This document shows, in pieces, positions 25,816-33,822 of a DNA stretch of 64,000 nucleotides (within the stretch, counting starts at the first letter, position 1; every line of letters starts with the position of its first letter). Under the pieces are notes generated by a model. The model was not told the DNA's origin. It saw nothing but the letters and a program-made list of their open reading frames with translations, and made no database searches. The position numbers and the translations under genes were made by a program. The stretch spans positions 62,001-126,000 of the forward strand of contig NZ_LQPM01000051.1 in assembly GCF_002101815.1 (NCBI RefSeq). Direction: 5' to 3'. The DNA comes from Mycobacterium paraense (GTDB lineage: Bacteria; Actinomycetota; Actinomycetes; Mycobacteriales; Mycobacteriaceae).

Positions 25816-27333
25816 TCAGCCGAAGGCCGTCCGCAGGTCCTTCTTGATCACCTTTCCGAATTGGTTGCGCGGCAACGCATCGACGATCACCAGGCGCTCG
25901 GGGTGTTTGTAGCGGCTCAGTCCCTGCGAACGGCAGTGCTGCACTAGGGATTCCAGCGAGACATCCGCACCCGGCGCGGGCACCACCACGGCGCAGACCC
26001 GCTCGCCGGTCCGCGGGTCGGGCACGCCGATGACCGCGACGTCCTCGACGGCGGGATGGGTGGCCAGCGCGTTCTCCACCTCGAGGGCCGAGACGTTCTC
26101 GGCGTTGCGGATGATGGCGTCCTTGATCCGGCCCGTGACGCGGACGTTGCCGTCGGCGTCGATCGTCCCGAGGTCGCCCGTGCGCAGCCAGCCGTCCGCG
26201 TCGAACGCGTCGGCGTCGAGGGCGGGGTCGGCGTACCCGAGGAAGCATTGGGGTCCCTTGAGCCGCAACTCGCCGTCGACCACCCGCACGCTGACCCCCG
26301 GACCCGGCGTGCCGACGGTGTGGTCGAGCACCTCCGGCGCGGCGGTCAGCGACGGCGAGGTGGCCACCGGAAATTCGGTGAGCCCCCACGCGTTGGCGAT
26401 GCCTGGCACGCCGAAGGTCTCGCGGACCTGATGCCCCAGTTCGGCGGTGATCGGCGCCCCGCCGGCGAGGCCGCCCCGCACCGACGGGAACAGCGGCTCA
26501 GCCCCGTGGCGCCGCTGGGCCTCGAGGAACGCCAGGAAGAACGGCGTCGCCATGCCCAGGAAGGTCGGGTTGTGCGCAGCGATGGCCAGCGGAGTGGTGG
26601 CGGGGTCGAACACCTCGAACAGCGCCAACCGCATGCCCGTCAACAGACCGACGGCCAGCATCACCGCGCCACCGATGTGGGCGATGGGAAAGGCGACGGG
26701 ATCCACGTCGCTGCCGGCGATGCCCATCTTGTCCACCAAGCCGGCGGCCGGGGCGATGACCGACGCGTCGGCATGACGGATCCCCTTGGGCGACGCCGTC
26801 GTCCCCGACGAGTAGTAGATCCACCGGGTGTCCCGGGCGGGCGCCGGCGGCCGTCCGAGGGCATCGGCGTCGGCGCGGGGCAGCCGGATCTCACCGCCCG
26901 CCGGCGGCGTGGCCAGATCGACGGCGACGACCTCGAAGCCCCGCTGGGCGGCCAGCGCCCGCGCCATCCCGCCGTAGTCGAATCCGTGCCAAAACTCGGG
27001 CACCACAAGGAATTCCGACGACAGCTGGGCGGTGATGAAGCCGACCTCGTGCTCGCGCAGTATCGGGATGATCGGGTTTTGGACGGCGCCGAGTCGCGCC
27101 AGCGCCGCCATGACGACTGCGGCTTCGATCGTGGTCGGCAGCTGCCATGACACGACGGTGCCCGGGCCAATCCCCCGCCGGGCGAACGCGGCGGCCGTCG
27201 CGCACGCAGCGTCGTGGAATTGCATCGCCGTCAGGCTACGTCCGTGGTCGTCGGCGAGCAGCGGCCGGCCCGACCCGCGCTGCGCCGCTTCGGCGATCAG
27301 CCCCCAGTAGGTGGCGTCGCTCCCAACCGTCAT
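25816..27333 (-). CDS. AMP-dependent acyl-CoA synthetase (FadD-like)
   Basis: A 505-residue adenylate-forming enzyme. Visible are the ATP/Mg motif YYSSGTTASPKG, the NAWGLTEFP motif, the GWLRTGDLG hinge motif and the C-terminal catalytic Lys in NQFGKVIKKDL. It activates a carboxylic acid to the acyl-AMP and then the CoA thioester. ATG at 27333 overlaps the stop of the thioesterase-like gene (ATGA), so translation is coupled. The pairing of ligase and thioesterase suggests control of one acyl-CoA pool; the substrate is unassigned. The frame is open upstream into the thioesterase gene but that part is shadow. Confidence 0.88.
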   Translation of the reverse strand: MTVGSDATYWGLIAEAAQRGSGRPLLADDHGRSLTAMQFHDAACATAAAFARRGIGPGTVVSWQLPTTIEAAVVMAALARLGAVQNPIIPILREHEVGFITAQLSSEFLVVPEFWHGFDYGGMARALAAQRGFEVVAVDLATPPAGGEIRLPRADADALGRPPAPARDTRWIYYSSGTTASPKGIRHADASVIAPAAGLVDKMGIAGSDVDPVAFPIAHIGGAVMLAVGLLTGMRLALFEVFDPATTPLAIAAHNPTFLGMATPFFLAFLEAQRRHGAEPLFPSVRGGLAGGAPITAELGHQVRETFGVPGIANAWGLTEFPVATSPSLTAAPEVLDHTVGTPGPGVSVRVVDGELRLKGPQCFLGYADPALDADAFDADGWLRTGDLGTIDADGNVRVTGRIKDAIIRNAENVSALEVENALATHPAVEDVAVIGVPDPRTGERVCAVVVPAPGADVSLESLVQHCRSQGLSRYKHPERLVIVDALPRNQFGKVIKKDLRTAFG

Positions 27334-28172
27334 CCGGCCGGCGGCTTGGAGATCGGACGAAATCCCGAGTGCGCGATCGCGACGGACACGGAGCTGCCGA
27401 TGGGGCCCGTTGCGTCGACCAGAACCGCCGAACCGGTGGCCACCCCGTCGTGGCTGTAATGCGTGAGTGAGGAGAGACCGATGTAGGGCCCCTGCGGCAG
27501 CCGGGTCAGCGTGAGCGTGTAGTCGACGTTGATGAACTGCAAACCGTTTGTGCCCCAATTGGCGAGCGAGGCCGTGATGTCGGCGCCCATCGCCGCGCGG
27601 GTGAACGCGCTGAGCGGTTCGCCGTCGATCAGCTCGCGCGTCTCATACAGCCAGGTGTGCTTCGGCCCGAAGGTATCCGCCCAGTCGGGATCGGGGTTCT
27701 GAATTTCGGTGCCCCAGCCGTAGGTCCGCATGAACAACGACGGTTGGGCGCCGTCGTCGATGGGCAACGGCGGCATCTGCACCGTCGGCGACCACACATC
27801 CCCCTCGGGTTGCGGCCCGCGCCGCAGAAACAGCGCGCTGCCCCGCGCGACGGGGGCGCCGCGCTGGGTGAGAACGGCCTCGACGAGCCGCAGTCGACGG
27901 CGGTCGTGGTGCACCTGCGTGTGCACCTCGATCGGTTCCAGCGCCGTGGGTGCGGGCAGGTCGACGGTCAGGCGCGCGGGTTGCAGTTCCGGGTCGTCGA
28001 CGGCGCGTTCGACCGCCCAGCCCAGCAGGCCGCCCACCACGTGGCCACTGAGCGACGGGCCCCAGCCGCCGCGCGCGATTTCGTTTGGCACGAAACGGTT
28101 TTCGTCGCGCGAAAAGTAGGGCATCTGCGCGGCCGAATCAACGGCATCCGGCACGGTCTTTGTCTCGGTCAA
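27330..28172 (-). CDS. Hot-dog-fold acyl-CoA thioesterase-like protein
   Basis: A 280-residue protein with two hot-dog halves, resembling TesB-like thioesterases. The first half has GPSLSGHVVGGLLGWAVERAV and PARLTVDLPAPTALEPIEVHTQVHHDRRR. The second has QFINVDYTLTLTRLPQGPYIGLSSLTHYSHDGVATGSAVLVDATGPIGS. TesB-type catalytic Asp/Gln/Thr candidates lie in the second half. I chose TTG at 28172 because cgagag lies about 9 nt upstream and no ATG/GTG gives a better N-terminus. It is translationally coupled to the acyl-CoA synthetase. An 86-bp gap to the upstream VIT gene contains an AT-rich gatattacag patch, a possible promoter. Confidence 0.8.
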   Translation of the reverse strand: MTETKTVPDAVDSAAQMPYFSRDENRFVPNEIARGGWGPSLSGHVVGGLLGWAVERAVDDPELQPARLTVDLPAPTALEPIEVHTQVHHDRRRLRLVEAVLTQRGAPVARGSALFLRRGPQPEGDVWSPTVQMPPLPIDDGAQPSLFMRTYGWGTEIQNPDPDWADTFGPKHTWLYETRELIDGEPLSAFTRAAMGADITASLANWGTNGLQFINVDYTLTLTRLPQGPYIGLSSLTHYSHDGVATGSAVLVDATGPIGSSVSVAIAHSGFRPISKPPAG

Positions 28173-28258
28173 TGCGCGACTCTCTCGGGTGGGGATGGCA
28201 ACGGTAGATATTACAGTTTCCGTTCCAGTCCCGGTTCCGGCGGCGGCCGCCGAGCCGA

Positions 28259-28972
28259 TCAGCCGATCGCGGCGCCCACCAGATGACCGATCGCGTAGGT
28301 CACCGCCAACGCGAGCCCGCCGCCGATGACATTGCGCAGCACCGCCCGGCCCTGCGGCGCGCCGCCCAATCCCGCCGACACCGCCCCGGTGAGCACCAGC
28401 GCCAGCAGGACGGCCACGACGGTGGCCGGAACCCGCCACGCCGCCGGGGGCGCCAGGATCACAGTCAACGGCAACAGGGCACCCACCGTGAACGACAGCG
28501 CCGACGACACCGCCGCCTGCCACGGGTTGGTCAGCTCGTCGGGATCGATACCCAGCTCGACCTCGGCGTGGGCGAGGAAGGGGTTGTGGTCGGTGAGTTC
28601 CTCGGCCACGGTGCGCGCGGTGGCCGGCGAGAGGCCCTTGCCTTCGTACAGCGTGGCCAGCTCGTCCAGTTCGGCGGCCGGGTCGTCGCGCAGCTCCTGA
28701 AGTTCCTTGGTCAACAGCGCCTGCTCGGTGTCGCGCTGGGTGCTGACGGAGACGTATTCGCCCAGGGCCATCGACACCGCACCGGCCGCCAGCCCGGCGA
28801 TTCCGGCGGTCAGGATCGGCGCGCGGTCCACCGTCGCCGCCGCGACACCCACGACGATGCCGGCCGTCGAGACGATGCCGTCGTTGGCGCCCAGCACTCC
28901 AGCGCGCAGCCAGTTCAGTTTCGAGGAGACCGATCCCACATGGGGTTCGGCCGGATGGGAGGTTTCCGACAC
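28259..28972 (-). CDS. VIT1/CCC1-family iron/manganese transporter
   Basis: A 237-residue membrane protein of the vacuolar-iron-transporter family. Helix 1 has the LRAGVLGANDGIVSTAGIVVGVAAA signature, helix 2 has AAGAVSMALGEYVSVSTQRD, and both metal-translocation residues (Asp, Met, Glu) are visible. The acidic cytosolic loop (TKELQELRDDPAAELDELA) lies between helices 2 and 3, and the last helices are about 170-237. The family moves Fe2+ or Mn2+ out of the cytosol. GTG at 28972 gives MSETSHPAEP; the frame extends to 29080. A weak IdeR-box-like sequence lies upstream at 29030-29048. Confidence 0.85.
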   Translation of the reverse strand: MSETSHPAEPHVGSVSSKLNWLRAGVLGANDGIVSTAGIVVGVAAATVDRAPILTAGIAGLAAGAVSMALGEYVSVSTQRDTEQALLTKELQELRDDPAAELDELATLYEGKGLSPATARTVAEELTDHNPFLAHAEVELGIDPDELTNPWQAAVSSALSFTVGALLPLTVILAPPAAWRVPATVVAVLLALVLTGAVSAGLGGAPQGRAVLRNVIGGGLALAVTYAIGHLVGAAIG

Positions 28973-29181
28973 GACCGCCACGATATACGGCGAAATGGCT
29001 TCCGACCAGCAAATATAGGCTTGCCAAAGCCAGCGCAGCCTTGCCTCATTCGCCGTGTTCTGCGGCGAGCCGCCGCCCAAAAGTTGCGCATGGGCCCGTC
29101 ACAGCTAATCCATAGACGCGCTATCTAGCGTGTGGATTGTTGGGGGGTTCTAGGAACTCACTTATAGACAGGTGAAGGACT

Positions 29182-29784
29182 ATGAAATTAAAGCAATTGA
29201 TCGCGGGGGGAACGATCGCCGGCGCACTCGGCGCCGCCGCCCTGGGTCTGGGCACCGGTTCGGCGTTTGCCGCTCCGGGAGCGCCGCCGGCCCCCGGTAA
29301 CCACGGCGCCCCGGCGCCCGGGGATCACCGTCCGGCCGGACCGAACGACCCGGGCGGCCCTGGCGGACCGGGTGGCCCCGGTGGACCCGGTGGACCTCCG
29401 GGCGGCCCCGGTGGCCCGGGCGGACCCGCGCCCGACCATCCCGGCGGTCCCGGCGGACCCGGTGGCCCCGGCGGTCCCGACCATCCCGGCGGTCCCGGTG
29501 GCCCCGGCGGTCCCGACCATCCCGGCGGTCCCGGTGGACCGGGCGGCCCCTGGCACGGCGACCCGCAGCGCGGCTACTTCCACGGTGCCCCGTGGGGGGA
29601 CGGCCCCGGCCCGTGGGGATACGGCCCACCGCCGCGGCCGGCCTGGGATAGGCCGCTTCCGCCACCCGGCGGGCCGTGGGGGTATGGCCCCATCAACTAC
29701 TACGGCTACAACGAGACTCCCGTTTGGGATCCCGGATTCAACCAGTGGGGCTTCTGGTTCTTCGGGGTCTGGATCCCGCTGTAA
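29182..29784 (+). CDS. Secreted Gly/Pro-rich (collagen-like) protein
   Basis: A 200-residue protein with a Sec signal peptide (MKLKQLIAGGTIAGALGAAALGLGTGSAFA, cleavage near residue 31). A collagen-like Gly-Gly-Pro tract with interspersed DHP units follows (about 50-125). A C-terminal aromatic region rich in Trp, Tyr and Gly-Pro (WGYGPINYYGYNETPVWDPGFNQWGFWFFGVWIPL) ends the protein. It is most likely an envelope or surface protein. ATG is preceded by gtgaagga. Similar low-complexity secreted proteins are common in mycobacteria with unknown roles. A strong hairpin terminator follows the stop. Confidence 0.8.
   Translation: MKLKQLIAGGTIAGALGAAALGLGTGSAFAAPGAPPAPGNHGAPAPGDHRPAGPNDPGGPGGPGGPGGPGGPPGGPGGPGGPAPDHPGGPGGPGGPGGPDHPGGPGGPGGPDHPGGPGGPGGPWHGDPQRGYFHGAPWGDGPGPWGYGPPPRPAWDRPLPPPGGPWGYGPINYYGYNETPVWDPGFNQWGFWFFGVWIPL
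29350..29556. repeat. In-gene GGP-coding tandem repeat
   Basis: Short ggcggtccc/ggtggccccgg units encode Gly-Gly-Pro. A larger unit with Asp-His-Pro (gaccatccc) recurs at 29434, 29479 and 29515, spaced 45 and 36 bp. The tract is coding and in frame throughout. Length variation by slippage is likely between strains. Confidence 0.8.
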
Positions 29785-29799
29785 AAAGCCGACCCACGC

Positions 29800-29833
29800 G
29801 ACGCCCGCCTCACCAGACGGTGGGGCGGGCGTC
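29800..29833. terminator. Strong hairpin terminator between convergent genes
   Basis: gacgcccgcctcacc (29800-29814) and ggtggggcgggcgtc (29819-29833) form a 15-bp stem (one T-G wobble) with an agac loop. It lies 16 nt after the stop of the Gly/Pro-rich gene and 17 nt after the convergent LLM gene, so it can act in both directions. There is no long T-run, as is usual for mycobacterial terminators. Confidence 0.85.
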
Positions 29834-29849
29834 GACGGATCGGTTGCGC

Positions 29850-30770
29850 CTACGCCACTTTGGGCTTGATCTCCTCGATCACCCACTGGGCGTAGTCGAG
29901 GTATTCGTCGATTCCGCGCACGGCGGGAACCGGCACCGCGCTGTAGGTCACGCCCTGTTCGGCGAGTCCGTTGAGGCGGTCGATGATCTCCTGGGCGCTC
30001 ATCCCGGGGCGCGCGTGCGGGTCCTTGACGACCTGGTGCCCCTCGCCGACGCGATTGGTGCCCAGCCCGTGCATGACATCGAACGGGCGACCGTCGTAGG
30101 TGGGTTGGCTCTTGATGAACTCGACGCGCTCGGCGATCTTGTCCGGCGTGGTGAGGAACGGCCACCAGCCGGAGGCGAACCGCGCGGCGCGCTTGAGCGC
30201 GGCGTCGGCGTCTCCCCCGATCCAGACCGGAAGGTGGGGCTGCTGAACGGGTTTGGGCTCGAACACCATGTCGTGGAAGGAAACGTAACGGCCCTCAAAA
30301 CGCGGTGATTCGCTGGTCCACAGTTCGATGATCGCCTCGAGGTACTCGTCGGCGATGCGGCCGCGCTCGTGGAACGGCACGCCGAGCAAGTCGAATTCGC
30401 GTTCCAGCCAACCGACGCCGAAGGTGACCATCATGCGCCCGCCGCTCATCCAGTCGGCGGTCGCGAGCGCCTTGGCCAGCACGATCGGATGCTGCAGCGG
30501 CAGCACGGTGACGCACGAATTCAGGCGGATCCTCTCGGTGGCGCCGGCGATGTAGGCCTGCGCAATGGTCGACTGAAGGTAATGCGGGCCGGACAGTTCG
30601 ATGCGGTCGGCGGGGATGACGAAATGCTCGGGGATCGCGATCATGTCGTAGCCCATCGCTTCGGCGCGCTTGACCATTCGGGTTTGGTCAGCGCCGGTGA
30701 CGTCCGCTTCCCATGGCTGGGTGATTGCTTTGAGACGCAGCATGTGCGGCAGGGGGAAGGCGAATTTCAC
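29850..30770 (-). CDS. LLM-class F420-dependent oxidoreductase (TIGR03619-like)
   Basis: A 306-residue luciferase-like TIM barrel. The F420-type pattern is clear in IAIPEHFVIP, NSCVTVLPLQHPIVLAKALATADWMSGGRMMVTFGVGWLEREFDLLGVPFHERGRIADE and LPVWIGGDADAALKRAARFASGWWP. It probably performs F420H2-dependent reductions or oxidations of an unknown small molecule. The start is GTG with a weak ribosome-binding site (gcgagg directly adjoining), so it may be leaderless. It is divergent from the Xre/nucleotidyltransferase pair, and their shared region contains a 20-bp palindrome. Confidence 0.87.
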   Translation of the reverse strand: MKFAFPLPHMLRLKAITQPWEADVTGADQTRMVKRAEAMGYDMIAIPEHFVIPADRIELSGPHYLQSTIAQAYIAGATERIRLNSCVTVLPLQHPIVLAKALATADWMSGGRMMVTFGVGWLEREFDLLGVPFHERGRIADEYLEAIIELWTSESPRFEGRYVSFHDMVFEPKPVQQPHLPVWIGGDADAALKRAARFASGWWPFLTTPDKIAERVEFIKSQPTYDGRPFDVMHGLGTNRVGEGHQVVKDPHARPGMSAQEIIDRLNGLAEQGVTYSAVPVPAVRGIDEYLDYAQWVIEEIKPKVA

Positions 30771-30807
30771 CCTCGCATTCTGGCCGCTCCACGCGTTGGC
30801 GGCAAAG

Positions 30808-30827
30808 ATATAGCAGTACTGCTATAT
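30808..30827. promoter_or_regulatory. Perfect 20-bp palindrome, operator of the Xre gene, with adjoining -10
   Basis: ATATAGCAGTACTGCTATAT is a perfect palindrome. The overlapping TATAGT at 30825-30830 is a good -10 for the Xre gene and puts the transcript start at about its ATG (30836), implying a leaderless message. A TATATC on the opposite arm could serve the divergent LLM gene. An Xre repressor dimer here would switch off its own promoter. Confidence 0.8.
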
Positions 30828-30835
30828 AGTTAGGC

Positions 30836-31156
30836 ATGACGTCCTACGGCGGCGACTTGATTCGCGAGGCGCGGCGCCGCGCGGGCCTCACGCAGGCCCG
30901 GCTGGCGAGCCAGGCCGGCACGACCCAATCGGCGATCGCCCGATGGGAGTCCGGCCGCACGGCGATCAGTCTCGACGACGTTCGGCGACTAGTGCGGCTG
31001 TGCGGCTTCGATCTCGAGCTCATGCTCGTGCCGCGCGACGACAGCGACATGGCTCAGGCGACTCGGCTCGCGGGTCTCGACGGCCAGGAGCGCATGGATC
31101 GCCACGCGCGGGTCGCGCGGCAGCTGGCCGCCCTGCGGCAGGCCGGCGGGGCGTGA
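30836..31156 (+). CDS. Xre-family HTH protein, probable antitoxin/repressor
   Basis: A 106-residue protein with one Xre/Cro helix-turn-helix near residues 8-65 (LIREARRRAGLTQARLASQAGTTQSAIARWESGRTAISLDDVRRLVRLCGFDLELMLV). A polar, Arg-rich C-terminus follows and may contact the partner toxin. It starts at ATG 30836, probably on a leaderless transcript. One base separates its stop from the nucleotidyltransferase gene. The paired layout and own palindrome fit a type II or IV toxin-antitoxin module with autoregulation. Confidence 0.87.
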   Translation: MTSYGGDLIREARRRAGLTQARLASQAGTTQSAIARWESGRTAISLDDVRRLVRLCGFDLELMLVPRDDSDMAQATRLAGLDGQERMDRHARVARQLAALRQAGGA

Positions 31157-31157
31157 G

Positions 31158-31646
31158 ATGGAACTCGACCTGGCTCGCATCCTCGAGGTTCTGCACCGCC
31201 ACAAGGTCGCTTACGTTCTGATCGGCGGCCTGGCCGCGGTGTACCACGGGTCGCCTTTTCCGACGGAGGACGCCGACATCACCCCCGAATTGGGCCGGCG
31301 AAACCTCGACAGGCTCGCTGCCGCGCTGCGTGAAATCAACGCGCGGCTCCGCACCGACTCCGAACCAAGCGGCCTGCCGTTCTCCTGCGACGGCGAAGCG
31401 TTGGCCGCCGCCGAAACGTGGAACCTCACAACGGACGCCGGCGATCTCGATGTGAGCTTCCAGCCTTCTGGCACAAGCGGATATCGCGACTTGCGTCGCG
31501 ACGCGGCCCAGGTCGAGCTCTATGGAGTGAGCGTGCGGATCGCCTCACTCAGCGACGTGATCCGGTCGAAGCAAGCAGCGAACCGACCAAAGGACCAGCG
31601 AACGTTGCCGACGCTTCGGGAGATACTCGCCCGACGACGGGGCTAG
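31158..31646 (+). CDS. Nucleotidyltransferase-fold protein, probable toxin
   Basis: A 162-residue protein with a minimal DNA-polymerase-beta-like nucleotidyltransferase fold. IGGLAAVYHGSPFPTEDADIT carries the GG motif (Gly23-Gly24) and the T-x-D-x-D metal site (Asp38, Asp40). DLDVSF supplies a third acidic residue, and ASLSDVIRSKQAANRPKD is the conserved C-terminal helix of AbiEii/MenT-like enzymes. In mycobacteria such proteins can add nucleotides to tRNA and stop growth. Whether this one is toxic is inference. It is adjacent to and probably co-transcribed with the Xre gene. It overlaps the convergent methyltransferase gene by 4 nt. Confidence 0.83.
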   Translation: MELDLARILEVLHRHKVAYVLIGGLAAVYHGSPFPTEDADITPELGRRNLDRLAAALREINARLRTDSEPSGLPFSCDGEALAAAETWNLTTDAGDLDVSFQPSGTSGYRDLRRDAAQVELYGVSVRIASLSDVIRSKQAANRPKDQRTLPTLREILARRRG

Positions 31647-32278
31647 CTTTTGGTGCCGACGGTGATCAGGTCGGACACGATCCGGGTCCAGATCGGTCGC
31701 CGAATGCGGTGCTGATCGCTCACCGTGAACCCTGCGCCTTCGAACAGGTTCCGCATCTCGGCCGGCGACGCGTTGTGCTGTGGCTTCCAGCGATTGGTCG
31801 CTGGCGCCTGCAGCAGCGATTGCCGGGTGCTCAGCGCCGCGACGGCGGCCAGCCCGCCCGGCGCCAGCACGCGGTGGAACTCCCGCAAGGCGGCAGGCTG
31901 GTCGAAGAAGTGGAACGCGGAGGTCGTCACGACGGCGTCCAGCGCCCCGTCGTCGAACGGCAGCTGCTCGGCCGGGCCGCGCAACCACCGCACCCGGTCG
32001 GACCGGGCGCGAGCCTGGGCGAGCATGCCGTCGGACATGTCGACGCCGTGGATCTCGTCGGGATTCAGTTCGCGCTCGATTCGATCGCTGAGAATGCCGG
32101 TGCCGCAAGCGATGTCAGCGATCTTGCGCGCGTTGTGGGCGCGCAGCTGAGCGATCACCTCGTCGTGCGGCGGGCGGTAAATCCACTGCTGAAGAAACGG
32201 AAGGTCGTAGGCCGGCGCGAGGAAGCCCCACATCCGGGTGACCGCGTCGTTGAGACCGCGGCGCTGCGCTGCCGTCAC
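31643..32278 (-). CDS. Class I SAM-dependent methyltransferase
   Basis: A 211-residue methyltransferase with the SAM-binding motif IADIACGTGILSDRI, the motif II acidic VDMSDGML and GALDAVVTTSAFHFFDQPAALREFHRVLAPGGLAAVA, typical of UbiE/Methyltransferase_11 enzymes. The methyl acceptor is unknown. GTG at 32278 overlaps the stop of the upstream TIGR00027 methyltransferase (GTGA), so the two are coupled. Sequence upstream of this start in the frame is shadow coding. Confidence 0.83.
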   Translation of the reverse strand: MTAAQRRGLNDAVTRMWGFLAPAYDLPFLQQWIYRPPHDEVIAQLRAHNARKIADIACGTGILSDRIERELNPDEIHGVDMSDGMLAQARARSDRVRWLRGPAEQLPFDDGALDAVVTTSAFHFFDQPAALREFHRVLAPGGLAAVAALSTRQSLLQAPATNRWKPQHNASPAEMRNLFEGAGFTVSDQHRIRRPIWTRIVSDLITVGTKS

Positions 32279-33207
32279 CTGCTCAGTATGGACGTGTAAT
32301 AAATCGTGTCCGCCACCGACACCGAGTCGCTGGTCTGCGGGATCGCCGCGAGGCCGATGTCGGCCAGCAGCTGACGCATCGGGATGCCGGTGATGCGCCA
32401 CCCCAGGCCTTGCAGGTAGGCCTCGACGTCGTTGCGCTCGCCCTCGAAGCCGAGATCGGCGAACTCCATATCGAGGCCGTGCTCACGCCATTTGGCCGCG
32501 GCGACGCGCATCATCTCCCGCGCGCGTTCGCGGTCCCGATCCGGCGTCTCGGGGACGGCCTCACAGGCCAGCCGGCTGCCGTCGGCGCTGAGCGCGGTGA
32601 TGTTGTCCAGCAAGCGGTCTTGCGCTTCCGGCGGCAGATAGCCGAAGAGGCCCTCCGCGATCCATGCCGTGGGCCGGCTCGGATCAAAACCGGCTTCCTT
32701 CAACGCCTTCGGCCAATCGTTTCGCAAATCGATTGCCACGGTGCGCAAGTCGGCCCGGGGCGTGACGCCCAATCCGGCCATGGTGGCGGCCTTGAACTCG
32801 ATGACCTCCGGCTGGTCGACTTCGAACAGGGTCACCTCCGCCGGCCACGCCAGCCGGTAGGCGCGCGCGTCGAGGCCCGACGCCAGGATCACGGCCTGGC
32901 GGATTCCGGCGTCCGTCGCGTCCTGGAAGAACGCGTCGAAGAAGCGGGTGCGCGCGGCCATCGCGTCGGGCATGTGCTCGAGCTTCCACGTCGACTCCTC
33001 GTGGTCGACGTCGGCGGCGCTCAGGTCGCCGCTGACCCAGCGGGTGAAGAAGTCCACACCGACCGCGCGGACCAGCGGTTCGGCGAACGGGTCCTCGATC
33101 GGCGGGTTGTCGGCGTTGGTGGCGATCGCCCGGGCCGCGGCGACCATCGTGGCCGTCACTCCCACGCTGGTGGCCAAGTCCCAGGTGTCGTTGTCTGTGC
33201 GTGGCAT
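32275..33207 (-). CDS. TIGR00027-family SAM-dependent O-methyltransferase
   Basis: A 310-residue protein of the mycobacterial TIGR00027 (leucine carboxymethyltransferase-like) family. The hallmark start NDTWDLATSVGVTATMVAAARAIATN, the VILASGLDARAYRLAWP SAM loop, FEVDQPEVIEFKA and WIAEGLFGYLPPEAQDRLL are all present. Mycobacteria have many paralogs, some shown to methylate lipids or small acids. ATG has gagagcagg before it. It is coupled by GTGA overlap to the next methyltransferase. Confidence 0.92.
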   Translation of the reverse strand: MPRTDNDTWDLATSVGVTATMVAAARAIATNADNPPIEDPFAEPLVRAVGVDFFTRWVSGDLSAADVDHEESTWKLEHMPDAMAARTRFFDAFFQDATDAGIRQAVILASGLDARAYRLAWPAEVTLFEVDQPEVIEFKAATMAGLGVTPRADLRTVAIDLRNDWPKALKEAGFDPSRPTAWIAEGLFGYLPPEAQDRLLDNITALSADGSRLACEAVPETPDRDRERAREMMRVAAAKWREHGLDMEFADLGFEGERNDVEAYLQGLGWRITGIPMRQLLADIGLAAIPQTSDSVSVADTIYYTSILSR

Positions 33208-33400
33208 GCGCCCTGCTCTCCAGTGTCGAAATCAAGCTTTACTTAGCCAGTATAACGACCGCTGGGCGGCGGCGCCGTTGCGCGGCTTTCCGCACGTCAG
33301 TGTGCGCTGACGGCTTCGAGTGGGCGCCTGGGGCGCAATTTCGGTGGATTTTCCGCCCTGAGCTCACACGCGAAGCCCAGGGCGCACACTCGCCGGTTGA

Positions 33401-33736
33401 CTAGTGGCGGCCGGGTCCACCCGGTCCCGCGGGGCCGCCCGGCCCGCCCGGACCGCCGGGGCCGCCCGGTCCGCCGGGACCCCCCGGTCCCCCCGGTCCG
33501 CCGGGCCCGTTTGCGGCGGGAAGCACGAACACGCATTGGTTCAAGTCGAAGCTCCACGCCCAACCGGGGGCGCAAGGGGGCGGATCGTCGGCGCGGCTGA
33601 TGGCCGGTTCGGCGATGACGATGGCCGGCAACGCCGCCAACGCGAGCGCGAAAGCGCCTACGGCGCAACGTGTTCGGACACGGCCCGATCGGCTCGATCT
33701 GATTTTGTCCGCGCCCGCCGCGATTGCCTCGGTCAT
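33401..33736 (-). CDS. Small secreted Gly/Pro-rich protein
   Basis: A 111-residue protein with an N-terminal Sec signal (SGRVRTRCAVGAFALALAALPAIVIAEPAISRA). A short mature segment with two Cys follows (PPPCAPGWAWSFDLNQCVFV), then about 30 residues of Gly-Gly-Pro repeats to the end (PGRH). The start MTEAIAAGADKI at 33736 is preceded by aggagg. It resembles the larger Gly/Pro-rich protein at 29182-29784 only in composition. Function unknown; probably cell-envelope. Confidence 0.75.
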   Translation of the reverse strand: MTEAIAAGADKIRSSRSGRVRTRCAVGAFALALAALPAIVIAEPAISRADDPPPCAPGWAWSFDLNQCVFVLPAANGPGGPGGPGGPGGPGGPGGPGGPGGPAGPGGPGRH

Positions 33737-33822
33737 GTCGGTCCTCCTGCCGTCCGCCTCGGTGCCCGCTAGGTACTGATTTAAGCGCTGCGCGGGCTCG
33801 TTGACCGGCGTTTTTCCGATTT

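Noticed and set aside
27334..29027. 565-residue reading of the thioesterase frame extended upstream through the VIT gene
   Set aside because: The added part is out of frame with the VIT gene, which has clear transporter motifs. The thioesterase similarity begins only near codon TTG 28172, which has a ribosome-binding site.
29350..29556. Regular short repeats that could suggest a CRISPR or minisatellite
   Set aside because: The periodic units encode Gly-Gly-Pro in one uninterrupted frame of a secreted protein. There are no unique spacers or cas genes.
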